A stretch of 13,300 nt of DNA, from NCBI GenBank assembly GCA_021813065.1, contig JAKALZ010000021.1, positions 1 through 13,300 on the forward strand. The letters run 5' to 3'. Both the position numbers and the translations under genes were made by a program. This document shows, piece after piece, positions 6,471 to 12,729 of this stretch. The notes beneath the pieces are model-generated. The model did not search any database. It had not been told where the DNA came from and saw nothing but the letters and a program-made list of their open reading frames with translations. The stretch is from a bacterium. GTDB lineage: Bacteria; Spirochaetota; Spirochaetia; Treponematales; Rectinemataceae. The stretch's first letter is position 1. The number at the start of each line of letters is the position of its first letter.

Positions 6471-6499
6471 AGAGTAGCGAGCGGATCGAGCTAGGTCAA
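6471..6499 (-). promoter_or_regulatory. Predicted rpiB promoter, leaderless geometry
   Basis: On the minus strand TTGACC (6494-6499, 5 of 6 to consensus) and TACTCT (6471-6476, keeping the key T, A and final T) are separated by 17 bases. Six bases (AGCCGC) lie between the -10 box and ATG 6464, so transcription should start at the start codon itself. No Shine-Dalgarno fits in that space. Confidence 0.5.
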
Positions 6500-6520
6500 T
6501 ATTTCACGAATGAGGTTGCT

Positions 6521-6859
6521 CTATGGCTTTATATACGCAAAACCCTCGTGCTGCTTCTCCGCGAGTTCGAGCACGCCGATTGGTACGGTCTCGATGAATT
6601 CCGGGAGGAACGCCGCGTCGATGTCATGGCTTTTAAGCGAGTTGCGGCACACTCGGATGTGGACATTCTTTTGGGTGGCCAGGTGCATTTTTCGCCTCAG
6701 TGTGTCATCGAGACCGCTGAAAACCTCGACTGCCGCGCCATTCACGAGGATTTCGACGTGGGACGCGCTCGTGTCTATCCCTGCGAGGAGATTGTGCACG
6801 TTCGCGAGCGTAAGATTCCATTTTTCTGTCTCGTCGATGTGGAAAATCACTTGGATCAT
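6521..6859 (-). CDS. DsrE/DsrF-like protein (COG1416 type)
   Basis: A 112-residue protein with a DsrE-like alpha/beta pattern: strand 'MIQVIFHID' (1-9), helix with 'LTLANVHNLL' (17-25), strand 'VEILVNGAAVEVF' (35-47), and 'VHIRVCRNSLKSHDI' (66-80) carrying a single cysteine, C71. The C-terminal 'VPIGVLELAEKQHEGFAYIKP' is typical of this uncharacterised branch. DsrE proteins proper take part in sulfur transfer or trimeric thiol chemistry, but this branch has no proven role, so no reaction is assigned. ATG 6859 has GGGAGAGA 5 bases upstream. The gene follows the extradiol dioxygenase by 63 bases on the same strand and is probably cotranscribed with it; nothing structured is evident in that gap. 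Confidence 0.8.
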   Translation of the reverse strand: MIQVIFHIDETEKWNLTLANVHNLLAGIDTSASHVEILVNGAAVEVFSGLDDTLRRKMHLATQKNVHIRVCRNSLKSHDIDAAFLPEFIETVPIGVLELAEKQHEGFAYIKP

Positions 6860-6922
6860 TGTTGTCTCTCCCTTTTCTGTTTCGAGGTGCGATGCGATGC
6901 GAAGAATCGTTCTCGCCCAATT

Positions 6923-7717
6923 TCATGCGTTCCACATGAAGGCGAGTGCGCGCTTCCCAAGGATCGCGTCGTCGAAGATCACGTGTGCCTTTGTTCCCGC
7001 AAGCCCCACACAGACATGGAGGGGTAGGAGATGGTCTTCGCGCGGATGGCAGTAGCGAGCCCCCGGAGCTTCCTCCCATCTTGTAAGCGCGGCTTCGCGC
7101 ACTTCTTGAGGCATTTCGCGTGCGCAAGTCGCGATCAGCCAGTCCTGGAACGCGTCGTTGCGCGCGTCCGGCCGTGGCACGCCATCCCACTCGAAGGCGC
7201 GCAGATTGTGGAACGAAAAACCGGAACCGATTACGAGGGCATTTCTTTCGAGCAGCGGCCGCAGGGCGGCTCCAAGTTTTAAGTGTGCCGCTGGATCGAG
7301 GCTGTGAAGAATGGAGAGCTGCAGAGTAGGAATGTCAGCCTCTGGATACATGAGCTTCAATGGGATGAACATGCCGTGGTCAAACCCGCGATGTGGGTCG
7401 ACGCGCGCGCCGATTCCGGCACCATGGAGCATCTCGGCGATTTCCTCGGCAAGCTTGGGTGCTCCTGGGGCAGGATATTGTAGCTGATACGCCTCTTCAG
7501 GGAAGCCGTAGTAATCGTAGAGAAGGGGAGGGGTAGCCCCACCGGTCAGTGTCGCCTCGCGGGATTCCCAATGCGCGCTGACTACGATAATTGCCTCTGG
7601 ACGCGCAAGCGTGGAGGGCAAGGCCCGCATGAATGCTACCATCGATGCGTGCCCAGGATCCCCCAATATTGGTAATGGACCGCCGCCATGTGAAAAGTAG
7701 AGTATTTTTGCGTTCAT
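6923..7717 (-). CDS. Class III extradiol dioxygenase, LigB/DODA (YgiD-like)
   Basis: Predicted metal-dependent ring-cleaving dioxygenase of the LigB superfamily, DOPA 4,5-dioxygenase/YgiD branch, cytosolic; the true substrate (a catechol) is unknown. In 264 residues, the usual length, the likely metal and catalytic histidines are visible: His10 in 'FSHGGGPLPIL', His49 in 'VVSAHWES', His114 in 'RGFDHGMFIPL', and His224/His229 in 'YCHPREDHLLPLHV'. The middle segment 'VIGSGFSFHNLRAF' (162-175) is also characteristic. ATG 7717 is preceded by a GAGG Shine-Dalgarno (minus strand GAGGTATATC then ATG). It is the first gene of a probable pair with the DsrE-like gene and diverges from the glycosyltransferase-like gene. 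The upstream AT-rich region probably holds its promoter, but I could not place convincing boxes. Confidence 0.9.
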   Translation of the reverse strand: MNAKILYFSHGGGPLPILGDPGHASMVAFMRALPSTLARPEAIIVVSAHWESREATLTGGATPPLLYDYYGFPEEAYQLQYPAPGAPKLAEEIAEMLHGAGIGARVDPHRGFDHGMFIPLKLMYPEADIPTLQLSILHSLDPAAHLKLGAALRPLLERNALVIGSGFSFHNLRAFEWDGVPRPDARNDAFQDWLIATCAREMPQEVREAALTRWEEAPGARYCHPREDHLLPLHVCVGLAGTKAHVIFDDAILGKRALAFMWNA

Positions 7718-7777
7718 GATATACCTCGATCCTCATATCAAAATCTATATGATAAAGCCTAATTCCAAAAACCGCCG

Positions 7778-7806
7778 TCGACAAGCGAAGCTTGACTTTT
7801 TATCTT
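7778..7806 (+). promoter_or_regulatory. Predicted promoter of the glycosyltransferase-like gene, leaderless geometry
   Basis: TCGACA (7778-7783, 5 of 6 to consensus) and TATCTT (7801-7806, 4 of 6) are 17 bases apart. Seven bases then lead to ATG 7814, the same arrangement as for the beta-CASP gene. No Shine-Dalgarno is present. A competing reading, TTGACT (7792) with GAGAAT (7816-7821) and ATG 7829, is also possible and would shorten the protein by 5 residues. Confidence 0.42.
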
Positions 7807-7813
7807 TGGCGGC

Positions 7814-8761
7814 ATGAGAATAGTGACTATGTCGGCGACTCCAGAGAATGCCAATTGCCTTGTCGTGTATTCAAATTATGCCTACCGCGGAACGCCGCAA
7901 ACCGATTTGCTCTTGCTTGCGGAGAGCGTGCGGGCCTTTGGTGGCAGCACGAGAGATTGGCCAATCTGGATCATGTGCGACGATCTTTCACGACTCAGCG
8001 CATCCACGCTTCGCCGAGCTTCAGGGCTCAGAGTTTCGATACTTCCTTTTGCGATCGACCAGGCGTTCAGCACGTATCCGTTCGCCGCAAAGGCCTCGGC
8101 CGCCGCAGAAGCGGAGCGAATTGCCGAAGGATTTGTCGACCAACTCCTCTGGTTCGATCGGGATTCCCTAGTGGTGGGCGATATTTCATCGCTTTTACTC
8201 ACGCACGATAAAAAATGCTCCTTCAGGCCTGTCAATGTGAAGAATATCGGGCTTGACGCGGGGGTGTCGCGCAAGGTTGATCCCTTCTGGAGCCGAGTCT
8301 TCGAATTGAGCGGTGTCGATGAGTCTGACATTGGAACTGCAATAAGCTACATCGACCGCAGAAATCTTCGATTCTACATCGCGGCGGGGCTTGTCGGCGC
8401 GCGCGTCGAACTTGGAATCTTTCAGGAGTGGGAGCGTTTCATGCGCGGCTTTGTCTCCGACGATACTCTCCGCGCCCTCTGCGCGGAGAGCGAGCCGCAC
8501 AGGATTTTTCTGCACCAGGCGGCGCTCAGTCTCGCGGTCGCGCACACGACGCACCCGAATGAACGCCAGGAGTTGCCAATCCTCTCAATGTATCCGCTTA
8601 ATTTCTGGGAAGAGGACGGCCCGGAGCGAAGGCCTCGCATGCTCGACGACGCAATTTCGCTTCGCTATGACACTGAGCTCGATGGTGACGCATGGTGCCG
8701 TTTCCCAATGAGCGAGGCACTTGAGCGCTGGATTCGCACTCATATGCATGCCGACGAGTGA
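7814..8761 (+). CDS. Putative GT-A-fold glycosyltransferase or nucleotide-diphospho-sugar transferase
   Basis: I do not recognise a characterised family, but the 315-residue layout resembles GT-A-fold (GT8-like) transferases. There is an N-terminal Rossmann-like strand 'CLVVYSNYAY' (15-24) and a strand 'WPIWIMCDD' (49-57). The segment 'LLWFDRDSLVVGDISSLL' (111-128) has Asp115-x-Asp117 in the place of the metal-binding DxD. 'FYIAAGLVGAR' (187-197) stands where these enzymes have an N/AG-loop, and 'FLHQAALSLAV' (232-242) matches the D/H-Q-x-A helix. There is no signal peptide or membrane segment, so it is probably cytosolic. The gene stands alone, divergent from the dioxygenase, and no other cell-envelope gene is nearby. 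Start ATG 7814 fits the promoter; ATG 7829 is the alternative. Donor and acceptor are unknown. Confidence 0.65.
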   Translation: MRIVTMSATPENANCLVVYSNYAYRGTPQTDLLLLAESVRAFGGSTRDWPIWIMCDDLSRLSASTLRRASGLRVSILPFAIDQAFSTYPFAAKASAAAEAERIAEGFVDQLLWFDRDSLVVGDISSLLLTHDKKCSFRPVNVKNIGLDAGVSRKVDPFWSRVFELSGVDESDIGTAISYIDRRNLRFYIAAGLVGARVELGIFQEWERFMRGFVSDDTLRALCAESEPHRIFLHQAALSLAVAHTTHPNERQELPILSMYPLNFWEEDGPERRPRMLDDAISLRYDTELDGDAWCRFPMSEALERWIRTHMHADE

Positions 8762-8766
8762 ATATT

Positions 8767-9009
8767 TTATTTTTTCGACTTGTCTTCGAGCAAACGGTCC
8801 AAGAATTCGACTTTGTGCTCCAATTGCCGAATCTCATCGTCTTTCGTGACGGCCGCGCTCTCCAGCGTCCGCAATCGCGATTCAAGCTCATCGATTTTCC
8901 GCGCGAGATCGCCCGATACTCCCTTCGCGCGCTTCCCAAGATAATCAAAGGTCGCCGATATCCCAGAAACGGCGATTACGCCAAGTATAATGGCAATGGC
9001 AATTCCCAT
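8767..9009 (-). CDS. Small membrane-anchored coiled-coil protein
   Basis: An 80-residue protein of no recognised family. Residues 1-20 (MGIAIAIILGVIAVSGISAT) form a single transmembrane segment or anchor. A basic patch 'GKRAKG' (25-30) follows, and then a charged coiled coil (about 33-78) with heptad leucines, ending in KDKSKK-like basic residues. Layout and size recall PspB-type phage-shock proteins or septation-linked small proteins, but no signature proves this. The start is well supported by GGGAGGTG (9017-9024) 7 bases before ATG 9009. It lies 28 bases downstream of the CPBP protease gene on the same strand, so it is probably cotranscribed and may work at the membrane with it. The gene converges with the glycosyltransferase-like gene at a 5-base gap. 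Confidence 0.78.
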   Translation of the reverse strand: MGIAIAIILGVIAVSGISATFDYLGKRAKGVSGDLARKIDELESRLRTLESAAVTKDDEIRQLEHKVEFLDRLLEDKSKK

Positions 9010-9037
9010 ATCGATGCACCTCCCGCGGTAGGTTCCA

Positions 9038-9775
9038 TCATCCCAGCAGAATGGGCAAGGACGAGATCGAATCTCCCGCGATATTCAGAATACAGTGCGC
9101 AGCAATCGCGATTCCGATGTTTCTCTTCTTCAAGGTGATGTACACGAGCGGAATCAGCGCGATAATCCGCGCTGGCACGAGCCAAAGCGAAAAAACATGA
9201 TAGAGCGCGAAGAGGCAGGCCCCCCAGAGCACGGGTCCGATTACCTTCCCCCGGATTCTCGGGAGCAGGAATCCCCTGAAGTAGAACTCTTCGACAATCG
9301 GCCCCACAATGCTGGTCGCGATGAGTCCGAACACCCACACGATGAGCCGCCACGAATTTGAATATGCGGTCGGGCGCGCAAAGATGTCGGTGATATCGAG
9401 CCAATTCGGAATCCAGCCAAACAGTGCGCTCTTCAGTGCGGGATTAATGCTTTTCCCCGCTAGTGTGAGCACGAGCGCGGCAAAGACGAATATCAGAACT
9501 GTCCACAGCGCGAATTCATACCATGGCACCTTTTGCCGAGGTCGCACGAGATCTTTGATCGATGACAGCCCTTCGATTTTCTGATACCGTCTCGCAATGG
9601 CGTACATCGTCGGAATCATCACGAAAAAGACGCCGACTTGCAGAAAAAAAATCGCGGGGACGCCACGATCCCTGAACATATATGAGAAGAGTGCGAGAAA
9701 CGCGGCCAAAAGCACACCTGGAAGAAGGTGGAGCAGCGCAGATTCCGAGAGACTTTGTTTTTTTACTTCGCGCAT
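9038..9775 (-). CDS. CPBP family intramembrane glutamic endopeptidase
   Basis: Predicted multi-pass inner-membrane protein of the CAAX protease and bacteriocin-processing (Abi) family. The three family motifs are intact in 245 residues: EExxxR at 162-167 (EEFYFR), FxxxH at 189-193 (FALYH), and HxxxN at 227-231 (HCILN). Hydrophobic segments lie at about 14-34, 40-62, 86-106, 143-163, 180-200, 201-216 and 219-236. Substrate is unknown; relatives process prenylated or exported peptides or anti-sigma factors, or act in bacteriocin self-immunity, and no bacteriocin-like gene is seen next to it. ATG 9775 has AGGAG (9785-9789) 9 bases upstream. It heads a probable two-gene transcript with the small coiled-coil membrane protein. 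Confidence 0.92.
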   Translation of the reverse strand: MREVKKQSLSESALLHLLPGVLLAAFLALFSYMFRDRGVPAIFFLQVGVFFVMIPTMYAIARRYQKIEGLSSIKDLVRPRQKVPWYEFALWTVLIFVFAALVLTLAGKSINPALKSALFGWIPNWLDITDIFARPTAYSNSWRLIVWVFGLIATSIVGPIVEEFYFRGFLLPRIRGKVIGPVLWGACLFALYHVFSLWLVPARIIALIPLVYITLKKRNIGIAIAAHCILNIAGDSISSLPILLG

Positions 9776-9857
9776 CGTGTCATTCTCCTGGAATAACAGG
9801 CAATCGAAGATCAGGGAGGTTATGCGGCAATATGACTACGGTAACCTCACCGCAGCG

Positions 9858-9885
9858 ACTATAGCATGAAGTTATCCACCGTAAA
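9858..9885 (-). promoter_or_regulatory. Possible promoter of the CPBP protease pair
   Basis: In the 120-base gap after the SDR gene the minus strand reads TTTACG (9880-9885) and TATAGT (9858-9863) with a 16-base spacer. The expected leader is about 75 bases and ends in a good Shine-Dalgarno. The -10 box is good (5 of 6) but the -35 box is weak. No terminator hairpin for the SDR gene is visible in this gap, so readthrough is also possible. Confidence 0.3.
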
Positions 9886-9895
9886 AGAATCTTTT

Positions 9896-10738
9896 TTAGA
9901 TCTCGTCAATTATTTTCTGAACAATATCCCACACGATCGCCCGTTCTTTCGGGCGATTATACAATCGCGGGACGCGGCGGGCCTTGGAGTCTGAAAAATA
10001 TTGGCCGCTTACATTTTTCACTTCTTCCGCGGTCGCGGCGTACACGCTCGTCGCGGCACCTTCAGCCACATCGATGAAGAATGGCGAGAGAATAATTTTG
10101 ATTATGATATCGAACCACTTCCCGGTGTACATGATGGAAGTCTTGACGATGCCCGGGTGCACCGCGTTCACCGCGATACCACGGCCGCTAAGCCGATCAG
10201 CTAGTTCGAGCGTGAAGAGTAGGAGCAAATACTTAGAAACAGCGTATGCTTTGAACCATCGATACATATTCATTCGCTCGAGTCGAAACAGGCCGATTCG
10301 ATAGATATTGGAGACTACGTTGACAACGCGATTGTCGGCATGCGGCTGGAAATATGGCAACAGGAGCGTTGTGAGCAGAGCTGGCCCAATGAAATTGGTG
10401 CCGATATGCGATTCATAGCCATCCAAAGTGAAAGTCCGGGCCATGGTAGAGATTCCCGCGTTGTTGACGAGAATATTGAGGTGGTCAAAGCGAGCTTGAA
10501 ATTCGCGCACGAAGAGCTCCACAGACTCTCGAGACGCGAGATCGAGGTGGAGCGCGTGCACGTTTTTATTATGGGTTTGCGCGATAATCTCCGACCGGGC
10601 GCGTTCCGCGCTCTCCATGTTCCGGCATGCCAAAATGACGACCATGCCTCGTTGCGCGAACGCCAGCGCAGTCGCTTTTCCTATGCCTCTGTTCGCCCCT
10701 GTGATTATGGCAATTGTTGAGAGCTGTTCTTCGCGCAT
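9896..10738 (-). CDS. Short-chain dehydrogenase/reductase, retinol-dehydrogenase-like
   Basis: Predicted NAD(P)H-dependent oxidoreductase with a Rossmann fold; substrate unknown. The 280-residue protein shows the cofactor motif TGANRGIG (13-20), an Arg at 39 after the second strand ('LACRN') that favours NADPH, 'LDLAS' (65-69), NNAG (92-95), and the catalytic Ser143 and Tyr165-xxx-Lys169 (YAVSK). 'AVHPGIVKTSI' (192-202) and the 'ERMNMYRWFKAY' region resemble the RDH/WWOX-like branch. The frame extends to TTG 10771, inside the upstream gene, but ATG 10738 gives the usual SDR N-terminus and is chosen. It lies 10 bases after the short GNAT gene and is the last of the tightly packed minus-strand series. 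No clear Shine-Dalgarno precedes the start, so translational coupling is plausible. Confidence 0.9.
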   Translation of the reverse strand: MREEQLSTIAIITGANRGIGKATALAFAQRGMVVILACRNMESAERARSEIIAQTHNKNVHALHLDLASRESVELFVREFQARFDHLNILVNNAGISTMARTFTLDGYESHIGTNFIGPALLTTLLLPYFQPHADNRVVNVVSNIYRIGLFRLERMNMYRWFKAYAVSKYLLLLFTLELADRLSGRGIAVNAVHPGIVKTSIMYTGKWFDIIIKIILSPFFIDVAEGAATSVYAATAEEVKNVSGQYFSDSKARRVPRLYNRPKERAIVWDIVQKIIDEI

Positions 10739-10748
10739 AGGCTGGGCG

Positions 10749-11195
10749 CTACAGCGATCTTCGCACGACAAGCTGGCCGTGCGCGTGCTCCGCTACCTCT
10801 TGAAACCCGAGCCGCGTGTACATTCCGTAGGGACCATGGAAATTTCTGAATTCACTCTTGCTGTCGCGCTGCGGATAGGCTTCAACCGCGGTGTATCCTT
10901 CGCGTTTGGCGGAGAGCGGGGCAAGCCGTCCAAACTGTGCGCGGTCGTTCGCGTTGCACCATCCAACGGCATGATCACCCTCAAAGGCGAGGTATCCGCG
11001 CATGATTCCCTTCTCGATGAGCCACACCGCATACTCGCGTCGTTTCGCGCGTCGATTTCCGAAGCCCTCCGGTTTGGGCTGGAAATAAAAGGTGCAGTAG
11101 CAGCCTTGCCAATCCGCGTGGTCGGCGAATGCTCTCTTGTCGAAGAATTCAAGCCATTGCGGAACGGTGGCTAGGCTCAATTTTTCAATTTTCAT
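10749..11195 (-). CDS. GNAT-family acetyltransferase remnant lacking the acetyl-CoA-binding core
   Basis: The 148-residue product begins and ends like a known group of about 190-200-residue GNAT proteins: 'WLEFFDKRAFADHADWQGCY' (14-33), 'GIMRGYLAFEGDHAVGWCNA' (63-82), then 'REGYTAVEAYP' (98-108) and 'GPYGMYTRLGF' (121-131). From family knowledge, some 40-50 residues that carry the V-x-x-F strand and the R/QxxGxG/A motif A should lie between 'QFGRLAPLS' (87-95) and 'AKREGY' (96-101). They are absent, and the frame is kept, which points to an in-frame internal deletion near 10905-10925. Without motif A, acetyl-CoA binding is unlikely, so the product may be inactive or may have another role. ATG 11195 overlaps the TGA of the DsrE gene (ATGA), so translation is coupled. 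An assembly error is the main alternative. Confidence 0.72.
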   Translation of the reverse strand: MKIEKLSLATVPQWLEFFDKRAFADHADWQGCYCTFYFQPKPEGFGNRRAKRREYAVWLIEKGIMRGYLAFEGDHAVGWCNANDRAQFGRLAPLSAKREGYTAVEAYPQRDSKSEFRNFHGPYGMYTRLGFQEVAEHAHGQLVVRRSL

Positions 11196-11527
11196 ATGGT
11201 GATGAGTTTTTCATCATTTTTCAGCAGCGCGGTGAGAGGCTCACCCCAATATTTCACTTCGATGCCCAATCCTTCCAGCGCCGCGGTGACGCCAAGCGAG
11301 TCTGCGCAGGCTTTGCACGCGCTGAGGTGGACTCCAGCGTCTCTCAATTCAAGCAGCTTGTGCTGCACAGGTTCAGAAGTCCCCGCGAGGCGTGCGGTCG
11401 AGCCCCAGATAATGAGCGTAACTTCCTTCCACCATTGCTTGAGCAGCGCATTCTTCGCATACATAGCGACCATTTTGTCGAAGGTAAGCTCATCTGCGTT
11501 CGTCCACAGGATATAAAGATGATCCAT
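11192..11527 (-). CDS. DsrE-family protein with CxxC motif
   Basis: A 111-residue cytosolic protein of the DsrE/DsrF-like fold. 'LYILWTNADELTFDKMVAMY' (4-23) is the first strand and helix, 'WWKEVTLIIWGSTARL' (32-47) the central strand. 'AGVHLSACKACADSLGV' (64-80) carries C71 and C74, a CxxC pair that could do thiol-disulfide or persulfide chemistry, and the end 'LGIEVKYWGEPLTALL' (87-102) is typical of this branch. Unlike the DsrE-like protein at 6521-6859, which has one cysteine, this one has two. The start ATG 11527 is preceded by a weak GGCGGA. The gene sits 11 bases after the DinB-like gene and overlaps the following GNAT by 4 bases, so all three are probably one transcript. Biological role unknown. 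Confidence 0.85.
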   Translation of the reverse strand: MDHLYILWTNADELTFDKMVAMYAKNALLKQWWKEVTLIIWGSTARLAGTSEPVQHKLLELRDAGVHLSACKACADSLGVTAALEGLGIEVKYWGEPLTALLKNDEKLITI

Positions 11528-11538
11528 AGTGTTTCCGC

Positions 11539-12054
11539 CTATTCTATCGTGATCAAGTTGGAATAATTGTTTTCGATCTGCATGGTGTCGAGAATATCGC
11601 TGATCTGGCCGCGATGGTGCGTTTGATGGTTGAAGACGTGAAGCCAGGCTTTCCAGGCTACTTTTTCCTGCTTTTCGCCTCTGCGATTTATCCTCGACGC
11701 GGTTTTGAAGAGATCCTCCTCATTGATCGAGTCTGCATACTTGATCAGGAACTCATCCATTTTCCTGCGATACTCGAGAAATTCGCCAAAATCCTTGAAA
11801 AGTGGCTGGGTGCCCTCATTGAGCGCGCGTGCTTCTCGCTCGATGTCATGGCCATATGTATCGATGTCGAGGAACATTTTGATGAGATGCCGGTCGCCAA
11901 GGTATATGTGCTCGAGCAGCTGTCCCAGGGTTTTGAAGAAATAACCGGACAGCGGCAATGCGAGGGGGTCTGGAATATTCTTTTCAATGACGCTGAGCAT
12001 ATCCTGGTTTTCGATGGCGTTGCACTTCGCCAGATATTGAATGGCTTCTTTCAT
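11539..12054 (-). CDS. DinB/YfiT-like four-helix metal-binding protein
   Basis: A 171-residue protein of the DinB superfamily, whose members include bacillithiol- and mycothiol-dependent S-transferases and many proteins of unknown function. The metal triad is visible: His49 in 'LLEHIYLGDRHLI', and His143 and His147 in 'FNHQTHHRGQISDIL' (HxxxH). 'WKAWLHVFNHQTHHRGQ' is the hallmark helix of the family. No signal peptide; cytosolic. An in-frame ATG exists at 12066, but ATG 12054 is chosen because GGGAGGAT (12057-12064) directly precedes it and would otherwise be coding. Genes on both sides lie close on the same strand (upstream GNAT 42 bases, downstream DsrE 11 bases). A thiol-transfer role with DsrE is a speculation from context only. 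Confidence 0.88.
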   Translation of the reverse strand: MKEAIQYLAKCNAIENQDMLSVIEKNIPDPLALPLSGYFFKTLGQLLEHIYLGDRHLIKMFLDIDTYGHDIEREARALNEGTQPLFKDFGEFLEYRRKMDEFLIKYADSINEEDLFKTASRINRRGEKQEKVAWKAWLHVFNHQTHHRGQISDILDTMQIENNYSNLITIE

Positions 12055-12090
12055 AGATCCTCCCATTAGGTAGAGTCGCCGGAAGAGCCT

Positions 12091-12118
12091 ATTATACTAC
12101 AACTCAGTCGATCGGGAA
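12091..12118 (-). promoter_or_regulatory. Possible promoter of the DinB-DsrE-GNAT-SDR genes
   Basis: A perfect TATAAT (12091-12096, minus strand) directly follows the stop codon of the upstream GNAT gene. A weak TTCCCG (12113-12118) lies 16 bases before it. Transcription would begin near 12084, giving a leader of about 30 bases with a good Shine-Dalgarno. The -10 box is good and the -35 poor, so an internal operon promoter is plausible but unproven. Confidence 0.4.
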
Positions 12119-12693
12119 CGCCAAGCATCGAAGGTGAGTTCGAAGCACACTTCTTCGCGCGCGCATTCCGGCATGCCCCCGGCTTGTAAGGCTTCCGCGG
12201 CCTTGGGCGCAGAAGACAGCTCCGCAAAGCCGATACTGCGCAGAAGGCCGATAGATGGGGTGTTCTGCACATCGACCACCGCGAACACGCATTCCTTCTT
12301 CAGCTCATGAAAAAGCAGCCCGACAATTCCCCACACAGCTTCACGAGCGTACCCTCGGCGCTGGTACGACGGATCAACCGTGTACCCGATCTCGCAATTC
12401 CGGTTTTTCCCTGCGAAAAAATGGACGCCGATATCGCCAATGAGGCCATTCTGCAGGAAGATGCCGAATTGATGCCAGGTGGATTCTGTGGTAAAGGAGC
12501 GCGAAGCGCGCGCGATGAAGTCGCGCGCGTCCTCGATCGATGTCGGATGAAAGTGCTGAAATCGAAGCACCTCGGCCTTGCTTCTGTACTTGAAGAGTGC
12601 CTCGGCGTCCAATGAGGAGAGGGTTCTCAGCACAAGCCGCTCGGTCTGAATAAGAGGAAGGCCGGCGCCGTCTCGTTTGATCCGGAGATTCAT
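12097..12693 (-). CDS. GNAT N-acetyltransferase, RimJ/RimL-like
   Basis: Predicted acetyl-CoA-dependent N-acetyltransferase, 198 residues, cytosolic. 'IQTERLVLRTLSSLDAEALF' (15-34) is the standard RimJ/RimL opening. 'GDIGVHF' (86-92) leads into 'CEIGYTVDPSYQRRGYAREA' (100-119), which holds motif A with QRRGYA (111-116) as the acetyl-CoA pyrophosphate loop. 'VVDVQNTPSIGLLRSIGF' (139-156) is motif B with the conserved Asn and Ser. The target may be a protein N-terminus, a small amine or an antibiotic, and cannot be decided. ATG 12693 is preceded by GGAGG about 7 bases upstream. It follows the PhzF gene by 31 bases. Unlike the GNAT gene at 10749-11195 it is complete, and the two are not close paralogues. 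Confidence 0.9.
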   Translation of the reverse strand: MNLRIKRDGAGLPLIQTERLVLRTLSSLDAEALFKYRSKAEVLRFQHFHPTSIEDARDFIARASRSFTTESTWHQFGIFLQNGLIGDIGVHFFAGKNRNCEIGYTVDPSYQRRGYAREAVWGIVGLLFHELKKECVFAVVDVQNTPSIGLLRSIGFAELSSAPKAAEALQAGGMPECAREEVCFELTFDAWRSRSTEL

Positions 12694-12723
12694 CGCGCGC
12701 CTCCAGCATCCTCATTTGACCGC

Positions 12724-12729
12724 ATTATA
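12724..12729 (-). promoter_or_regulatory. TATAAT at the end of the PhzF gene (possible -10 box)
   Basis: The minus strand has a perfect TATAAT whose inner TAA is the PhzF stop codon. It lies about 30 bases before the RimJ-like start, which has a good Shine-Dalgarno. No -35-like hexamer is present at 16-18 bases, so this may be chance. It mirrors the TATAAT right after the next gene's stop at 12091. Confidence 0.22.

Noticed and set aside
6888..6903. Short tandem repeat of GATGC/GCGAT units between the dioxygenase and DsrE-like genes
   Set aside because: Only two to three imperfect units, too few to distinguish from chance; no known element matches.
6548..7027. Plus-strand open frame of 159 codons opposite the DsrE-like and dioxygenase genes
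   Set aside because: It spans two supported minus-strand genes and their gap, and its translation has no recognisable domain.
9038..9775. CPBP protein as a bacteriocin-immunity or defence component
   Set aside because: No bacteriocin precursor, export gene, toxin or other defence gene is nearby; CPBP proteins are mostly housekeeping-like proteases of unknown substrate.
10617..11174. Plus-strand open frame of 185 codons opposite the SDR/GNAT junction
   Set aside because: It is antisense to conserved SDR and GNAT segments and has no domain features of its own.
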